Shown here piece by piece: positions 1 to 11,333 of a stretch of DNA of 64,000 bases. The position numbers and the translations under genes are program-made. Source of the DNA: Paenibacillus sedimenti (GTDB taxonomy: Bacteria; Bacillota; Bacilli; Paenibacillales; NBRC-103111); contig NZ_JACVVD010000001.1 in NCBI RefSeq assembly GCF_014534655.1, positions 1 to 64,000 on the forward strand, given 5' to 3'. The first letter of the stretch is position 1; each line of letters starts with the position of its first letter. The notes below the pieces were generated by a model. That model was given only the letters and a program-made list of their open reading frames with translations. It did not search any database and was not told where the DNA came from.

Positions 1-1024
1 TTCTCAAACGGGAACTTATTCGATTTCGGGAAGCCGCTATTATACCGCTTATTCACGTTCCGACTACCTGGATATGGCCCTGTATCGGTTTATTCCCGAG
101 CAAATCATCAAAAAGCCGTTGGACAAGTTTTATGTATGGGCTTGGTTATTTCTCTTCGCTGCCGTTGTCATCATCGGCGTATACGCGTTTTCTACCTACC
201 AATTTATTCACAAACCGTTGATCACGCTGGTGAAGAGTTTTCGGCGCATGGAAGGCGGAGACCTGGATTTCGTCATCGCCCACGAGTCCAAGTATGAGTT
301 CGGCTATTTGTTCGGCCGATTTAACCAAATGGTTGCGAATCTCCGATCTTTGATCGACCAAGTCTATAAATAGAAAATTATGGCACAACGGGCCGAACTC
401 AAGCAGCTTCAGTCGCAAATCAATCCGCATTTTCTGTTTAACAGTTTCTTTATTCTTAATACGATGGCGAATACGGGGGATCTTGAGCGGGTCGCATTAT
501 TTACAACCCAGCTTGGGGAGTACTTCCAATTTGTGACTCGGAATGCCTCCGACGAGGTTTCTCTGAAACAGGAAATTCAACATGCCAGAGTGTATACGGA
601 GATTCAAAAGCTTCGATTTTCCCGTCGGGTTGCCGTACATTTTGAAGACCTCCCATATGAGCTGGAAAAGCAGTAAGTTCCGCGCCTGATCGTACAACCG
701 ATCATTGAAAACGCTTTCGAGCATAGTCTGGAGCACATGGCGAAAAATGGACGGATCGTCATCCGATTCGACTGGAGTGAAACCGAAGTCCGGATTTTTG
801 TCGAAGATAACGGCAATCGTCTGACGGATGAGACGTTGCAGCATATCGGGGAAGCGCTCGCGACGAGTGATGAACAGATGGAAACGACCGGAATGGTTAA
901 TATTCACCGCCGCCTGAAAATCACCTTCGGAGATCCGTTTGGGTTGTACGTATCCCGAGGCGAGCTTGGCGGTCTCCAGGTAATTATCTGTTTTCCGAGG
1001 AAGAGGGGTGGAGAGCTTGTATAG
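1..1024 (+). pseudogene. YesM-type sensor histidine kinase, two in-frame stops, left end outside window
   Basis: One reading frame runs from the window edge to 1024 but is cut by TAG at 371-373 and TAA at 674-676. Both pieces after the stops stay in the same frame, so these are nonsense changes, not frameshifts. Visible in order: end of an extracellular sensor domain, a membrane helix (about 140-205), a HAMP-like linker ending FNQMVANLRSLIDQVYK, the His-kinase motif QSQINPHFLFN (about 412-444), then VPRLIVQPIIENAFEH (the N box) and an ATPase segment with EDNG. The first stop separates HAMP from the catalytic histidine and the second separates the His box from the ATPase domain, so no working kinase is expected unless both stops are sequencing errors. 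The 3' end overlaps the response-regulator gene, as in an operon. Confidence 0.85.
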
Positions 1025-2645
1025 AATGCTGATCGTCGACGATGAAGAAGTGATTACGGACGGACTGTTTGAAGTGTTCAGCCAATTGGAGTTGGGCCTT
1101 GATCTATATAAAGCGTATTCCGGAGAGGAGGCGCTGGATTGGATGAATCGAACGAGAGTGGATATCGTGTTGACCGATATCCGCATGCCGGAGATGGACG
1201 GCCTCGAGCTGATGAACAACATCCGGAAACGATGGCAGCATTGTAAAATCGTTTTTTTGACCGGGTATAACGACTTTGATTATGTGTATCAGGCGATTCA
1301 GCACCCGGGAGTCAGTTATCTCTTAAAGAGCGAAGGTTACGACAAAATTATCAAGGCGATAACCGATGCCATCGCTGAATTGGAAAACAGTCTGAAATTT
1401 CATCATCTCATCCAGAAGTCTAGAGAGAAGCTGACAACGCTCGAAACGCTCGCCCAAGGCAACTATTTCCGGTATTTGCTGCAGGGGACGCGAGCCGCGG
1501 AGCAATTGGAGGTCGATTTCCGCCAATTGGGCATTGCGCTCGATCCTTCCTTGCCTGTGATTGTCGCTCTTGTCGTCCTGCAGCGCATGAACGGGAACGG
1601 CTTGCATCCTTCATTCGCCGAAAGCCAGGAGACTGCGCTTGCTTTAAAATTTTTGGCGGAGTCATTTCTGACGGAACGAACCTCAAGCTTGGGAGTCATT
1701 GACCGTTACGGCGACCTGGTCTGGCTTATCCAGCCGAAGCCCGGCGATGGGATGGATGCCGGAGGCGCCTATTCCCATACGGTAACTTTTCTAGAGGGCC
1801 AATTCGAGCTCATGCAGCAGGCTTCCAAAGATTCATTAGGGGTGACTATTGCCGTAACGATTTGCGCCGACCCTTGCGACTGGAAACAGCTATCCGCCGT
1901 ATACGACCGGATCAGGAGCCAGCAGTATAAGCGGGCGGGGGACGGCGCCCAGATGGTGCATACGGTCAATGTGGAAATGATCGAGACCGCAGCCCTTTCG
2001 CGATCGCTGAGGGAGAAGGCGGAGGCATTGGCCGTCCATCTGGAAGGCGGAAGAAGAGAAGGATTTCTCGCTGTGCTGGAGGAGCTGATCGAATCGGCAT
2101 TCGGCGATAAGCGAAACGGAGGCCCCATTCTCTTGGAACTCTATTATTCGATCGCGCTTTTGCTATTTTCTTACATCAACCGGTGGGAGATGCATGATAA
2201 GGTCGGAACCAACGGTCTGATGCAGAGAGACATGCATGCTTCCTGGCAAGACAGCTTCGAGCATTTGAAAAAGACCGCGGAAACTTTATTCGATTTCAGA
2301 TTGAGTGGAGAAAAAACCAGGGCGGCCGCAACCATTGAGAAGGTCCGCATCTATATTGAAGAACATATCGGCGAGGACCTGTCGCTGGTGCGCTTGGCCG
2401 GCATGATTCATTTCAACCCTTCTTATTTGTCGCGGCTGTTTAAGCAGGAATGCGGAGTCAATTTATCCGAGTATATCGATGAAGTTCGAATGGAAAGAGC
2501 GAAAGAAATGCTCAAACAGGACGAGCTGAAGATTGCGGAGGTAGGCGCACGGCTGGGGTATGAAACTCACCATTCTTTTACCCGTTTTTTCAAGAAGTCA
2601 ACCGGCGTGACTCCTCTCGAATATCGGGAAAGCTTCAGGAAATAG
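1008..2645 (+). CDS. YesN-type response regulator, AraC family output
   Basis: 545 residues. N-terminal receiver domain with the acidic pair in LIVDDEE, phospho-acceptor Asp in DIVLTDIRMPEMDG (about residue 56) and Lys in YLLKSEG. A long middle linker follows, then a C-terminal AraC-type double helix-turn-helix (about residues 445-545; LSRLFKQECGVNLSEYI and HHSFTRFFKKSTGVTPLEYR). This is the usual layout and length of YesN regulators that activate sugar-uptake operons. GTG at 1008 follows GAGG at 997-1000; a TTG at 1017 would give the more typical family start MYRMLIVDD and has AGGGG 8 nt upstream, so the start is uncertain. It overlaps the 3' end of the broken kinase and has therefore probably lost its phosphodonor. 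No terminator is obvious in the 272 bases that follow. Confidence 0.9.
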   Translation: MESLYRMLIVDDEEVITDGLFEVFSQLELGLDLYKAYSGEEALDWMNRTRVDIVLTDIRMPEMDGLELMNNIRKRWQHCKIVFLTGYNDFDYVYQAIQHPGVSYLLKSEGYDKIIKAITDAIAELENSLKFHHLIQKSREKLTTLETLAQGNYFRYLLQGTRAAEQLEVDFRQLGIALDPSLPVIVALVVLQRMNGNGLHPSFAESQETALALKFLAESFLTERTSSLGVIDRYGDLVWLIQPKPGDGMDAGGAYSHTVTFLEGQFELMQQASKDSLGVTIAVTICADPCDWKQLSAVYDRIRSQQYKRAGDGAQMVHTVNVEMIETAALSRSLREKAEALAVHLEGGRREGFLAVLEELIESAFGDKRNGGPILLELYYSIALLLFSYINRWEMHDKVGTNGLMQRDMHASWQDSFEHLKKTAETLFDFRLSGEKTRAAATIEKVRIYIEEHIGEDLSLVRLAGMIHFNPSYLSRLFKQECGVNLSEYIDEVRMERAKEMLKQDELKIAEVGARLGYETHHSFTRFFKKSTGVTPLEYRESFRK

Positions 2646-2866
2646 CTCGGAGATATCGAATGATAAGTATTAGGATTAAATATGAATCATCTCAAGATTT
2701 GATGGATAGAGATAAAGTACTCAGGATATCTCATTGGTTGGCCCACTGGTCGTTGGCTATTGACAATACATGGACATGACACCTACCGTTAACATCCATA
2801 AATCCTTAGGAGAACAAAGTAAAAAATAAAAGTTGATTTCTGTTGTAAATTATATTATATATTATA

Positions 2867-5101
<2,235 letters not shown>

Positions 5102-5151
5102 CAGCTACTAAAGTTTAAGTCTCCAAACAAGAAAAGCGCAATCTGAATGTG

Positions 5152-5197
5152 TAAAGCAAAGAGCAGTATTTGTTGATAAATACTGCTCTTTGCTTTA
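5152..5197 (+). terminator. 20-bp perfect hairpin between katG and perR
   Basis: Arms 5152-5171 and 5178-5197 are perfect inverted repeats with a 6-base loop. The U-tract is weak, so it may act as terminator and 3' stabiliser for the katG message and separates it from perR. Confidence 0.7.
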
Positions 5198-5318
5198 ATA
5201 TTATAAATTTTGAAAATTAAGTTCCTCTTGATTGGTTTAACATTTATTCTTGCTTATTCACAAATATAAATAACTATTGTTTATCTGATTATCAGCAAGG
5301 ATAAGGAAGGAGATCTTG

Positions 5319-5750
5319 ATGAATGAGGAAACTGTATTAGACAAAATGAAAGAAGAGGGGCTACGCCTCACTCCCCAGCGCGTTCATATTGTCGAACTCT
5401 TATTCGAATTGTCCCATCCAACTGCGGATCAGATTTATGCAATGATGGCTGAGAAATTTCCTTATGTCAGCCAAACGACGGTATATAGCACACTCAAAAA
5501 ACTGAAGGAGATCGGTGTCGTCAGAGAGCTTTCTAATGATGGTGACAAGTCAAGTCAGTTTGAATTGGCCGAAACGGAACACTGGCATTTAAATTGTAAG
5601 GTTTGCGGTGTGATATACGATTTGGAACCAAATGATGCTGAGTCTCTGATGGCTGTCGGTATGAATAACGGTGCTTTCCAGGTCGATAGCTGTCGGGTAG
5701 AGTTTTATGGCGTATGTACGAAGTGCATGTCCGATATCAGGCACGATTAA
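5319..5750 (+). CDS. perR: PerR-like peroxide-sensing repressor, Fur family
   Basis: 143 residues. Winged-helix N-terminus (GLRLTPQRVHIVELLFELSHPTADQIY, then SQTTVYSTLKKLKEIGVV), followed by the Fur dimerisation and metal domain. Structural zinc site: two CxxC pairs, CKVC and CTKC. Regulatory metal site by comparison with B. subtilis PerR: His in HPTAD, EHWH (two His) and the Asp of VIYDL. The PerR Asp85 position is Glu here (SQFE instead of SRFD), which could change metal preference or oxidation sensitivity. ATG 5319 is preferred over TTG 5316 because AGGAG at 5308-5312 gives a 6-nt spacing. An imperfect palindrome at 5266-5284 upstream might be an autoregulatory site. Its place next to katG supports a peroxide role over iron control. 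Confidence 0.85.
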   Translation: MNEETVLDKMKEEGLRLTPQRVHIVELLFELSHPTADQIYAMMAEKFPYVSQTTVYSTLKKLKEIGVVRELSNDGDKSSQFELAETEHWHLNCKVCGVIYDLEPNDAESLMAVGMNNGAFQVDSCRVEFYGVCTKCMSDIRHD

Positions 5751-5896
5751 ACGTGGGAATAATGCAATATTGTGCTTATTTCAAGGTAATTAGACCCAGT
5801 TTCACTTGACAAATTCAGGAAATTTGAACTATCCACAAAAAATCCTTTAGGCTTTATGATGAATTTGTTTAATGTATTGTCATATTTCAACATTTA

Positions 5897-5990
5897 TCGA
5901 CAAAGGCAAACCTGGCGAAAGCCAGCGACGCAAAGCTACAGGGGCTTTTGCAGCAAAAGCTGCATGCCAGCCAGCCACCGAAGGATGGAA
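5897..5990 (+). ncRNA. Cyclic di-GMP-I (GEMM) riboswitch aptamer
   Basis: The region shows the class hallmarks: GGCAAACC, a P2 hairpin CTGGC-GAAA-GCCAG carrying the GAAA tetraloop, the conserved GACGCAAAGCT join, a variable P3 arm closed by TGCAGC-AAAA-GCTGCA, and the 3' closing GCCAGCCACCGAAGG. A separate intrinsic terminator starts 8 bases later, so ligand binding probably controls read-through into the secreted lyase-like gene at 6231. Identification is by eye from the consensus. Whether ligand turns expression on or off was not determined. Confidence 0.88.
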
Positions 5991-5997
5991 ACACAAA

Positions 5998-6034
5998 GCG
6001 GACCCTTCTGTCGTTGCAGAGGGTTCGTTTTTGT
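5998..6034 (+). terminator. Riboswitch expression-platform terminator
   Basis: Inverted arms CGGACCCTTCTG and CAGAGGGTTCG (one bulge) followed by TTTTTGTT. It lies directly after the c-di-GMP aptamer and about 200 bases ahead of the coding start, as expected for a transcription-attenuating riboswitch. The following leader (6035-6230) has an AGGAGGTGAT at 6037-6046 with no good start near it, and a 19-codon ORF at 6072-6131 that may be chance. Confidence 0.8.
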
Positions 6035-6230
6035 TAGGAGGTGATTCCGCGAGGTTCAGTTGTGGTTATTTATGAAAAAGTACTGTTTTGATTTTCAAAC
6101 ATCCAGGAAAAACACACGAGCAATAAAGTGAAGCAGGGAGGAGTTGGATTAACGTCCATGAAGGGGCGATGAAGGAAGCTTCGGGGAAATAACAAGCTAT
6201 CGTTGATCAATAAAAATGGAGGATTACCTA

Positions 6231-9200
6231 ATGAATCTATTTAAGAATCGAAGTCGAGGTCAAAGGATTTTTACCGGCATTCTTTGTTTTATGTTAGCCG
6301 CAACAGGCTTTATCGGTTTGGGCAGCAGCGGGACAGCGACAGCGGCCGTTTCATCGTTGATTACGTCTTATAAACCGCAGGTGGTAAATGCGGATGCGAA
6401 TGTTTCCTACACGGATTCCAATGGTAAGACGATAACAGGAACCATCCACCATCCGGGCATTTTAATGTCACTGGCCGATCTGGACAATATGCGCGATCAT
6501 GTTAGAGCGGGCGATGAGCCTTGGAGTACTGCATTTAACCATTATGCCGCTCAAGGTGCCAGCAGTAAGTCTTTGAGAATATTTTTTCAGCCCAATAATG
6601 ATATATTTATACATCTTCGTGGCCCTTGGCCGGCGACTGTTGGTGGCGTATTTTACTCCAATCCCCAGGAAGCTTTTGAGCACCCTGCTCAGTGGGACTC
6701 TGAAAATTGCTTCAAACAGGTTATTATGTGGTATATTACCGGTGATGAGGTTTACCGAAAAAATGCCATGACCATCATAAGAAATTTTGAACTTATACAG
6801 TCCGGTGGAGGTTATAGCAGTTTAAGGACTTCGGCTATAACTCATAATTTGGCGGCATCGGCAGAAATTCTGCGCTATTCCGATACTCCGACCGAGAGTC
6901 TGAAATGGACGGATAATGATACTGCACAACTTACACGTGTCTTTGACATTTTTGCCTTGAATTACAACCTCCATACTTTTTTTCTTAACCAGCATCAGTT
7001 TAGTGTTGAAGGAGGTCTTGCAAGAGCAATCTTCAAGAATGACTTGAAGCTTTATGCAGAAGCTGTAGAAGCAACTACAGTGAATTCCGCAGGCGATAAG
7101 GGCGGAATCAATGGATCGATTAAGCAGGCAATGCGTTATATGACCGCAAATGAACTAACGGGAGAACCGTTGGATCCATCGGATTATCACGTGCAGTTAA
7201 TAGAAGCGGGGCGTGATATGGGTCATGCCTGGATTAATGTGGCCGGACTGTCTTCATTAGCACAGACGCTCTTTATCCAGGGGACTAAAGTTGACCCGGT
7301 CAATGGAACCATGTCTACTGCTGCTAATGCGGTGAATCCATATAATTTCCTGGATGACCGGATATTGGAAGGCACTACATATCTTCTGAAACATAACCTA
7401 GGTTATGATGTTATATTTACGCCTTGTAATCCTTGGTCTTTTTCAAAGATCAATGGCGGGGACAGGATAGACGCTCAGTTCTTAGCTCTTTTATATAACT
7501 ACTATAAATATATAGAACAACAGGATATGACGCAGGAAAAATACAAATATCTGGCTTATGCAGTTGAAACGAGGGCGCCTCTGTTTGCCAATAAAGATTA
7601 TCTGACGGCTACTTTGCCGTTCACAGCCGATGCAGCAAAGCAAGATGGTACGAGCAACTGGAAAACCCTGGGCAAAGTAACAGATTTAACAGCAAAATAC
7701 GAAGGTCAGAACGCCATAAACTTGAGCTGGACAGCTGCAGCAAATGCGCTGGGCTACAATATATACAAATCTACTTCTGAAAATGGAACCTATACAAAGC
7801 TCACCAGCGCACCGATTGGACAAACATCATATACGGATACAGAGGTAGATCCTAATACGACTTATTACTACAAGGTAGGCGTAGCCGGAGGAGCAAAGTC
7901 AAGTACGGTATCATTGACTACACTGGGATCCGGCATTCCATTTTTGGATTCAACGAATTATGTGCTGAATACAAACTATACGCACGTTACAAAATTATCG
8001 GTAGTAAGCATCAATGGGACCTATCAGGATCTTACAAGTCAAGCTACCTTTACTTCATCAAATCCAGCGGTGGCAACCGTGGATTCAACGGGTTTAGTCA
8101 CGTATGCGGGTCCAGGCACGACTACGATTACAGCCAACTTTAATGGACAAAACTATACGGCAACCGTAACGGCAATAGCTGATTCCAGCTTGAATGCATG
8201 GTATAAGTTTGACGAAAACAGCGGAACGTCAGCAGCGGATTCATCAGGTTATGGTAATAACGCATCTTTGAATGGCGGAGATTCACTGGTTCCCGGAAAT
8301 AGCGGCAATGCAGTGAGTCTTAACGGAAAAGACGGCTATGTTTCTCTTCCCGGCGGTATCGTCTCCAGCAGCACAACTGGTACAGTTTCCGCATGGGTTT
8401 ACCTGAATTCAGCAAGTAACTGGATGCGTATTTTCGATTTTGGCTCCGGGACCGCTACCAACATGTTCCTTACAGCTCGAAATGGACAAAATAGCAAAAT
8501 CCGCTTTGCCATCAAAAACAACAACTCGGCTGCACAAATAATTGATGGAACATCGGCTCTGCCAACAGGAGGCTGGCACCATGTAGCCGTCACGCTAAAT
8601 GGCGCAACAGGCATTCTCTACGTTGACGGTAATGAAGTAGGGCGCAACGGCGCGATGACGATTAAACCATCCGATTTGGGCGCTACTACGCAAAACTGGA
8701 TCGGGCGCTCCCAATACGCCGACCCGTATTTTAATGGCAAAGTTGACGATTTCAGAATATACAATCGTGCGTTAAGCTCAGTTGAAATTGCCAATGTCAT
8801 GAATGGGCAAACCTTGCCGCCGCACCTGCCATCAGCTCCGGCAGGATTAACAGCGGCAGCGGCAGACAATACCACCATAAACCTGAGTTGGTCGGCCGTA
8901 ACGGGAACAACCGGTTATAATCTATACGCTTCGGATTCCAGAGCAGTTAACGCAGTTTATACAAAAGTAAACAGTAGTGTTATAGAAGGGACAACATTCG
9001 TTCATACAGGTTTAAAGGCCAATACCGCTTACTATTACAAAGTAACGGCAGTAAACGAGGCCGGAGAATCCGTCATGTCGAGTATAGTATCAGCAACAAC
9101 TGTAAGTAGTTTGCCTGACCTCAGCTTGAAGGCATGGTATAAGCTTGACGAAGCAAGTGGGACGAAAGCAATTGATGCATCGGGATACGGGAATAACGCA

Positions 9201-10670
9201 TTGGTTAATGGCGGAGGTTCATGGGATACGGGATATAACGGAGGCCAAGCAGTAAGCCTTGACGGAACAAACGGCTATGTTTCTCTTCCTAATGGCATAG
9301 TCTCGGGTAACAATACTTTCACGATTGCAGCTTGGGTTTACCTGAATTCAACAAGTAACTGGTCGCGTATTTTTGACTTTGGTTCCGGAACGGCAACCAC
9401 TATGTACCTTACAGCTCAAAACGGGCAGAATGGCAAAATCCGCTTTGGTATCAAAAACAATAGCTCGGCTGAACAAAAAATTGATGGAACATCGTCTCTG
9501 CCAACCGGAGGCTGGCACCATGTAGGCGTTACGCTAAATGGCGCAACAGGCATTTTATATGTCGACGGTATCGAAGTAGGACGCAACAGCGCTATGACAA
9601 TTAAACCATCTGATTTGGGTTCTACTACGCAAAACTGGATCGGACGCTCTCAATTCAACGACCCTTATCTTAATGGTAAAGTTGACGATTTCCGAATCTA
9701 TAACCGTGCTATAAACGCAGCCGAAATTACCAAGGTAATGAATGGGCAAACACTGTTGCCATCTGCTCCGGCGGGATTAACTGCGGCAGCGGCAGACCAT
9801 ACTTCCATAAACCTGAGCTGGCCGGAAGTAACGGGAGCAACGGGTTATAACCTATATGCAACGGATTCCAATGTAGTTAATGCAGTCTATACAAAATTAA
9901 ATAGTAGTGTTATCGAAGGGACAACATTCGTTCATACAGGATTAAAGGCTAATACCGCTTATTATTACAAAGTAACGGCAGTAAATGAATCTGGAGAATC
10001 CGTCATGTCGAGTATAGTATCAGCAACAACTTTGCTTGATCCCAGCTTGAAGGCATGGTATAAGTTAGACGAAGCAAGCGGGACTACGGCAGTTGACGCA
10101 TCGTTATACGGCAATACCGCATCTGTGAATAGCGGTGGTTCATGGGCTCCTGGAAATAGCGGCAATGCAGTGAGTCTCAACGGAACAAATGGCTATGTTT
10201 CTCTTCCTGCTGGTATAGTCTCGAGTAACAGCACTTGCACGGTATCGGCTTGGGTTTACTTGAATTCATCAAGAAACTGGACTCGTATTTTTGACTTTGG
10301 TTCAGGGACTGCTACCAATATGTTCCTTACAGCTCAAAATGGACAAAATGGCAAAATCCGCTTTGCCATCAAAAACAACAACTCGGCTGAACAACAAATA
10401 GATGGAACCTCGGCTCTGCCAACAGGAGGCTGGCACCATGTAGCCGTTACGCTGAATGGCGCAACAGGCATTCTATATGTCGATGGCAATGAAGTGGGAC
10501 GCAACAGCGCTATGACGATTAAACCATCCGATTTGGGTTCAACTAAGCAAAACTGGATCGGGCGTTCCCAATACGCCGACCCTTATCTCAATGGAAAAGT
10601 TGACGATTTCCGAGTCTACGACCGTGCATTAAGTGCTTCGGAAGTAGTAAGTGTGATGAGCGGACAATAA
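6231..10670 (+). CDS. Large secreted alginate-lyase-like protein with FN3, Big2 and three LamG-like modules
   Basis: 1479 residues. Signal peptide at 1-40 (TGILCFMLAATGFIGLGSS, then an AxA-type site). Residues about 60-440 resemble the alpha-helical alginate lyase superfamily: the opening HHPGILMSLADLDNMRDHV and a later NQHQFSVEGG with nearby His residues. Then FN3 (about 479-565), Big2-like (566-649), and alternating modules: LamG (651-861), FN3 (867-957), LamG (964-1173), FN3 (1177-1267), LamG (1272-1478). Each LamG unit opens with AWYK[FL]DE and contains GGWHHV. ATG 6231 follows GGAGG at 6218-6222; an upstream in-frame ATG at 6216 overlaps that site and is rejected. Probably cleaves an acidic polysaccharide outside the cell; the substrate cannot be read from sequence. 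The gene is under a c-di-GMP riboswitch and ends at a good terminator. Confidence 0.85.
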   Translation: MNLFKNRSRGQRIFTGILCFMLAATGFIGLGSSGTATAAVSSLITSYKPQVVNADANVSYTDSNGKTITGTIHHPGILMSLADLDNMRDHVRAGDEPWSTAFNHYAAQGASSKSLRIFFQPNNDIFIHLRGPWPATVGGVFYSNPQEAFEHPAQWDSENCFKQVIMWYITGDEVYRKNAMTIIRNFELIQSGGGYSSLRTSAITHNLAASAEILRYSDTPTESLKWTDNDTAQLTRVFDIFALNYNLHTFFLNQHQFSVEGGLARAIFKNDLKLYAEAVEATTVNSAGDKGGINGSIKQAMRYMTANELTGEPLDPSDYHVQLIEAGRDMGHAWINVAGLSSLAQTLFIQGTKVDPVNGTMSTAANAVNPYNFLDDRILEGTTYLLKHNLGYDVIFTPCNPWSFSKINGGDRIDAQFLALLYNYYKYIEQQDMTQEKYKYLAYAVETRAPLFANKDYLTATLPFTADAAKQDGTSNWKTLGKVTDLTAKYEGQNAINLSWTAAANALGYNIYKSTSENGTYTKLTSAPIGQTSYTDTEVDPNTTYYYKVGVAGGAKSSTVSLTTLGSGIPFLDSTNYVLNTNYTHVTKLSVVSINGTYQDLTSQATFTSSNPAVATVDSTGLVTYAGPGTTTITANFNGQNYTATVTAIADSSLNAWYKFDENSGTSAADSSGYGNNASLNGGDSLVPGNSGNAVSLNGKDGYVSLPGGIVSSSTTGTVSAWVYLNSASNWMRIFDFGSGTATNMFLTARNGQNSKIRFAIKNNNSAAQIIDGTSALPTGGWHHVAVTLNGATGILYVDGNEVGRNGAMTIKPSDLGATTQNWIGRSQYADPYFNGKVDDFRIYNRALSSVEIANVMNGQTLPPHLPSAPAGLTAAAADNTTINLSWSAVTGTTGYNLYASDSRAVNAVYTKVNSSVIEGTTFVHTGLKANTAYYYKVTAVNEAGESVMSSIVSATTVSSLPDLSLKAWYKLDEASGTKAIDASGYGNNALVNGGGSWDTGYNGGQAVSLDGTNGYVSLPNGIVSGNNTFTIAAWVYLNSTSNWSRIFDFGSGTATTMYLTAQNGQNGKIRFGIKNNSSAEQKIDGTSSLPTGGWHHVGVTLNGATGILYVDGIEVGRNSAMTIKPSDLGSTTQNWIGRSQFNDPYLNGKVDDFRIYNRAINAAEITKVMNGQTLLPSAPAGLTAAAADHTSINLSWPEVTGATGYNLYATDSNVVNAVYTKLNSSVIEGTTFVHTGLKANTAYYYKVTAVNESGESVMSSIVSATTLLDPSLKAWYKLDEASGTTAVDASLYGNTASVNSGGSWAPGNSGNAVSLNGTNGYVSLPAGIVSSNSTCTVSAWVYLNSSRNWTRIFDFGSGTATNMFLTAQNGQNGKIRFAIKNNNSAEQQIDGTSALPTGGWHHVAVTLNGATGILYVDGNEVGRNSAMTIKPSDLGSTKQNWIGRSQYADPYLNGKVDDFRVYDRALSASEVVSVMSGQ
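8182..10668 (+). repeat. Three near-identical LamG/FN3 repeat units within one gene
   Basis: LamG-coding units at about 8182-8814, 9121-9750 and 10045-10665, with two FN3 units between them at 8830-9100 and 9760-10030. Long stretches are nearly the same at DNA level, for example the segments starting AAAATCCGCTTTG at 8498, 9436 and 10352. Similarity at silent sites points to recent duplication or gene conversion. Confidence 0.85.
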
Positions 10671-10706
10671 CTGTAATCAGTTCGCCTTGATCCTGCCGGA
10701 TACATG

Positions 10707-10749
10707 ATAAAAACCGCCTATTTCAAAGTTTGAATTAGGCGGTTTTTAT
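10707..10749 (+). terminator. Intrinsic terminator after the lyase-like gene
   Basis: Arms ATAAAAACCGCCTA (10707-10720) and TAGGCGGTTTTTAT (10736-10749) form a hairpin 37 bases after the stop, with A and T runs that let it work on both strands. Confidence 0.85.
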
Positions 10750-10803
10750 CGTAATAGATCATTCGGATTTTATTCCAATTCGATAGTTTACGAGATGCAA
10801 ACA

Positions 10804-10832
10804 AAGACCGAGGGGAACTTCCCCTCGGTCTT
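10804..10832 (-). terminator. Second hairpin, probably a minus-strand terminator
   Basis: Perfect 12-bp arms AAGACCGAGGGG and CCCCTCGGTCTT with a 5-base loop. Read on the minus strand it is followed by a T-rich stretch. No minus-strand gene was recognised beyond it, so it may be a backup terminator or a relic. Confidence 0.5.
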
Positions 10833-11333
10833 ATCCTATTATTTTGTTTCACAGATCGGATCTTGTAGAGTGACGGAATAGGAAGCCGCAGGCTAGCGCT
10901 ATAGTTTCGACGTTGCTGTGCGGTGTCAGAATTTTTGAAGAAATTTGCAGAATTAGTGAGACAGAACCTTTTTTTGAAAGCCCTTTTGTAATTTTTATGT
11001 GATTTTTGTAGCAATTTATGGGGTGATTTTTTATGCATTTATTATTTTATAATTATATTGTATTGTAGCTATTCTTACTCCAGTCTTCAGGAAGAAATTC
11101 CATGAGACTAATTAATGGAAAGGGGGGAATTGAAGAAAAATATGAGACGGAGGTATAGTGCATGTTCCAGGAATCTGGGGAACCAGCTTGAAGCGAATGC
11201 CAACGGTATACCCAGTGAAACGGTGTGGGGCAATCCTGCCAATCGGTGTCATTTGCTTTGAACCACGTTATATTGCCTAATGTTTGAAAGCGCATACATG
11301 TATAGTGGAATTCATTAAAGGGGGGTAATTCCA
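10833..11333. other. Intergenic region with no recognised gene
   Basis: About 500 bases, AT-rich, with only short open frames. The one feature seen is a cre-like site near the right end (listed separately). Confidence 0.6.
11285..11298 (+). promoter_or_regulatory. cre-like site upstream of AraC gene
   Basis: TGAAAGCGCATACA matches the CcpA site consensus TGWAANCGNTNWCA at 13 of 14 positions, 36 bases before the start of the AraC-type regulator. Suggests carbon catabolite control. Confidence 0.5.

Noticed and set aside
5856-6075. Two overlapping short ORFs of 62 and 67 codons
   Set aside because: They run through the c-di-GMP aptamer and its terminator and have no ribosome site.
10718-11038. 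106-codon minus-strand ORF
   Set aside because: Covers two terminator hairpins, has low-complexity composition and no recognisable domain.
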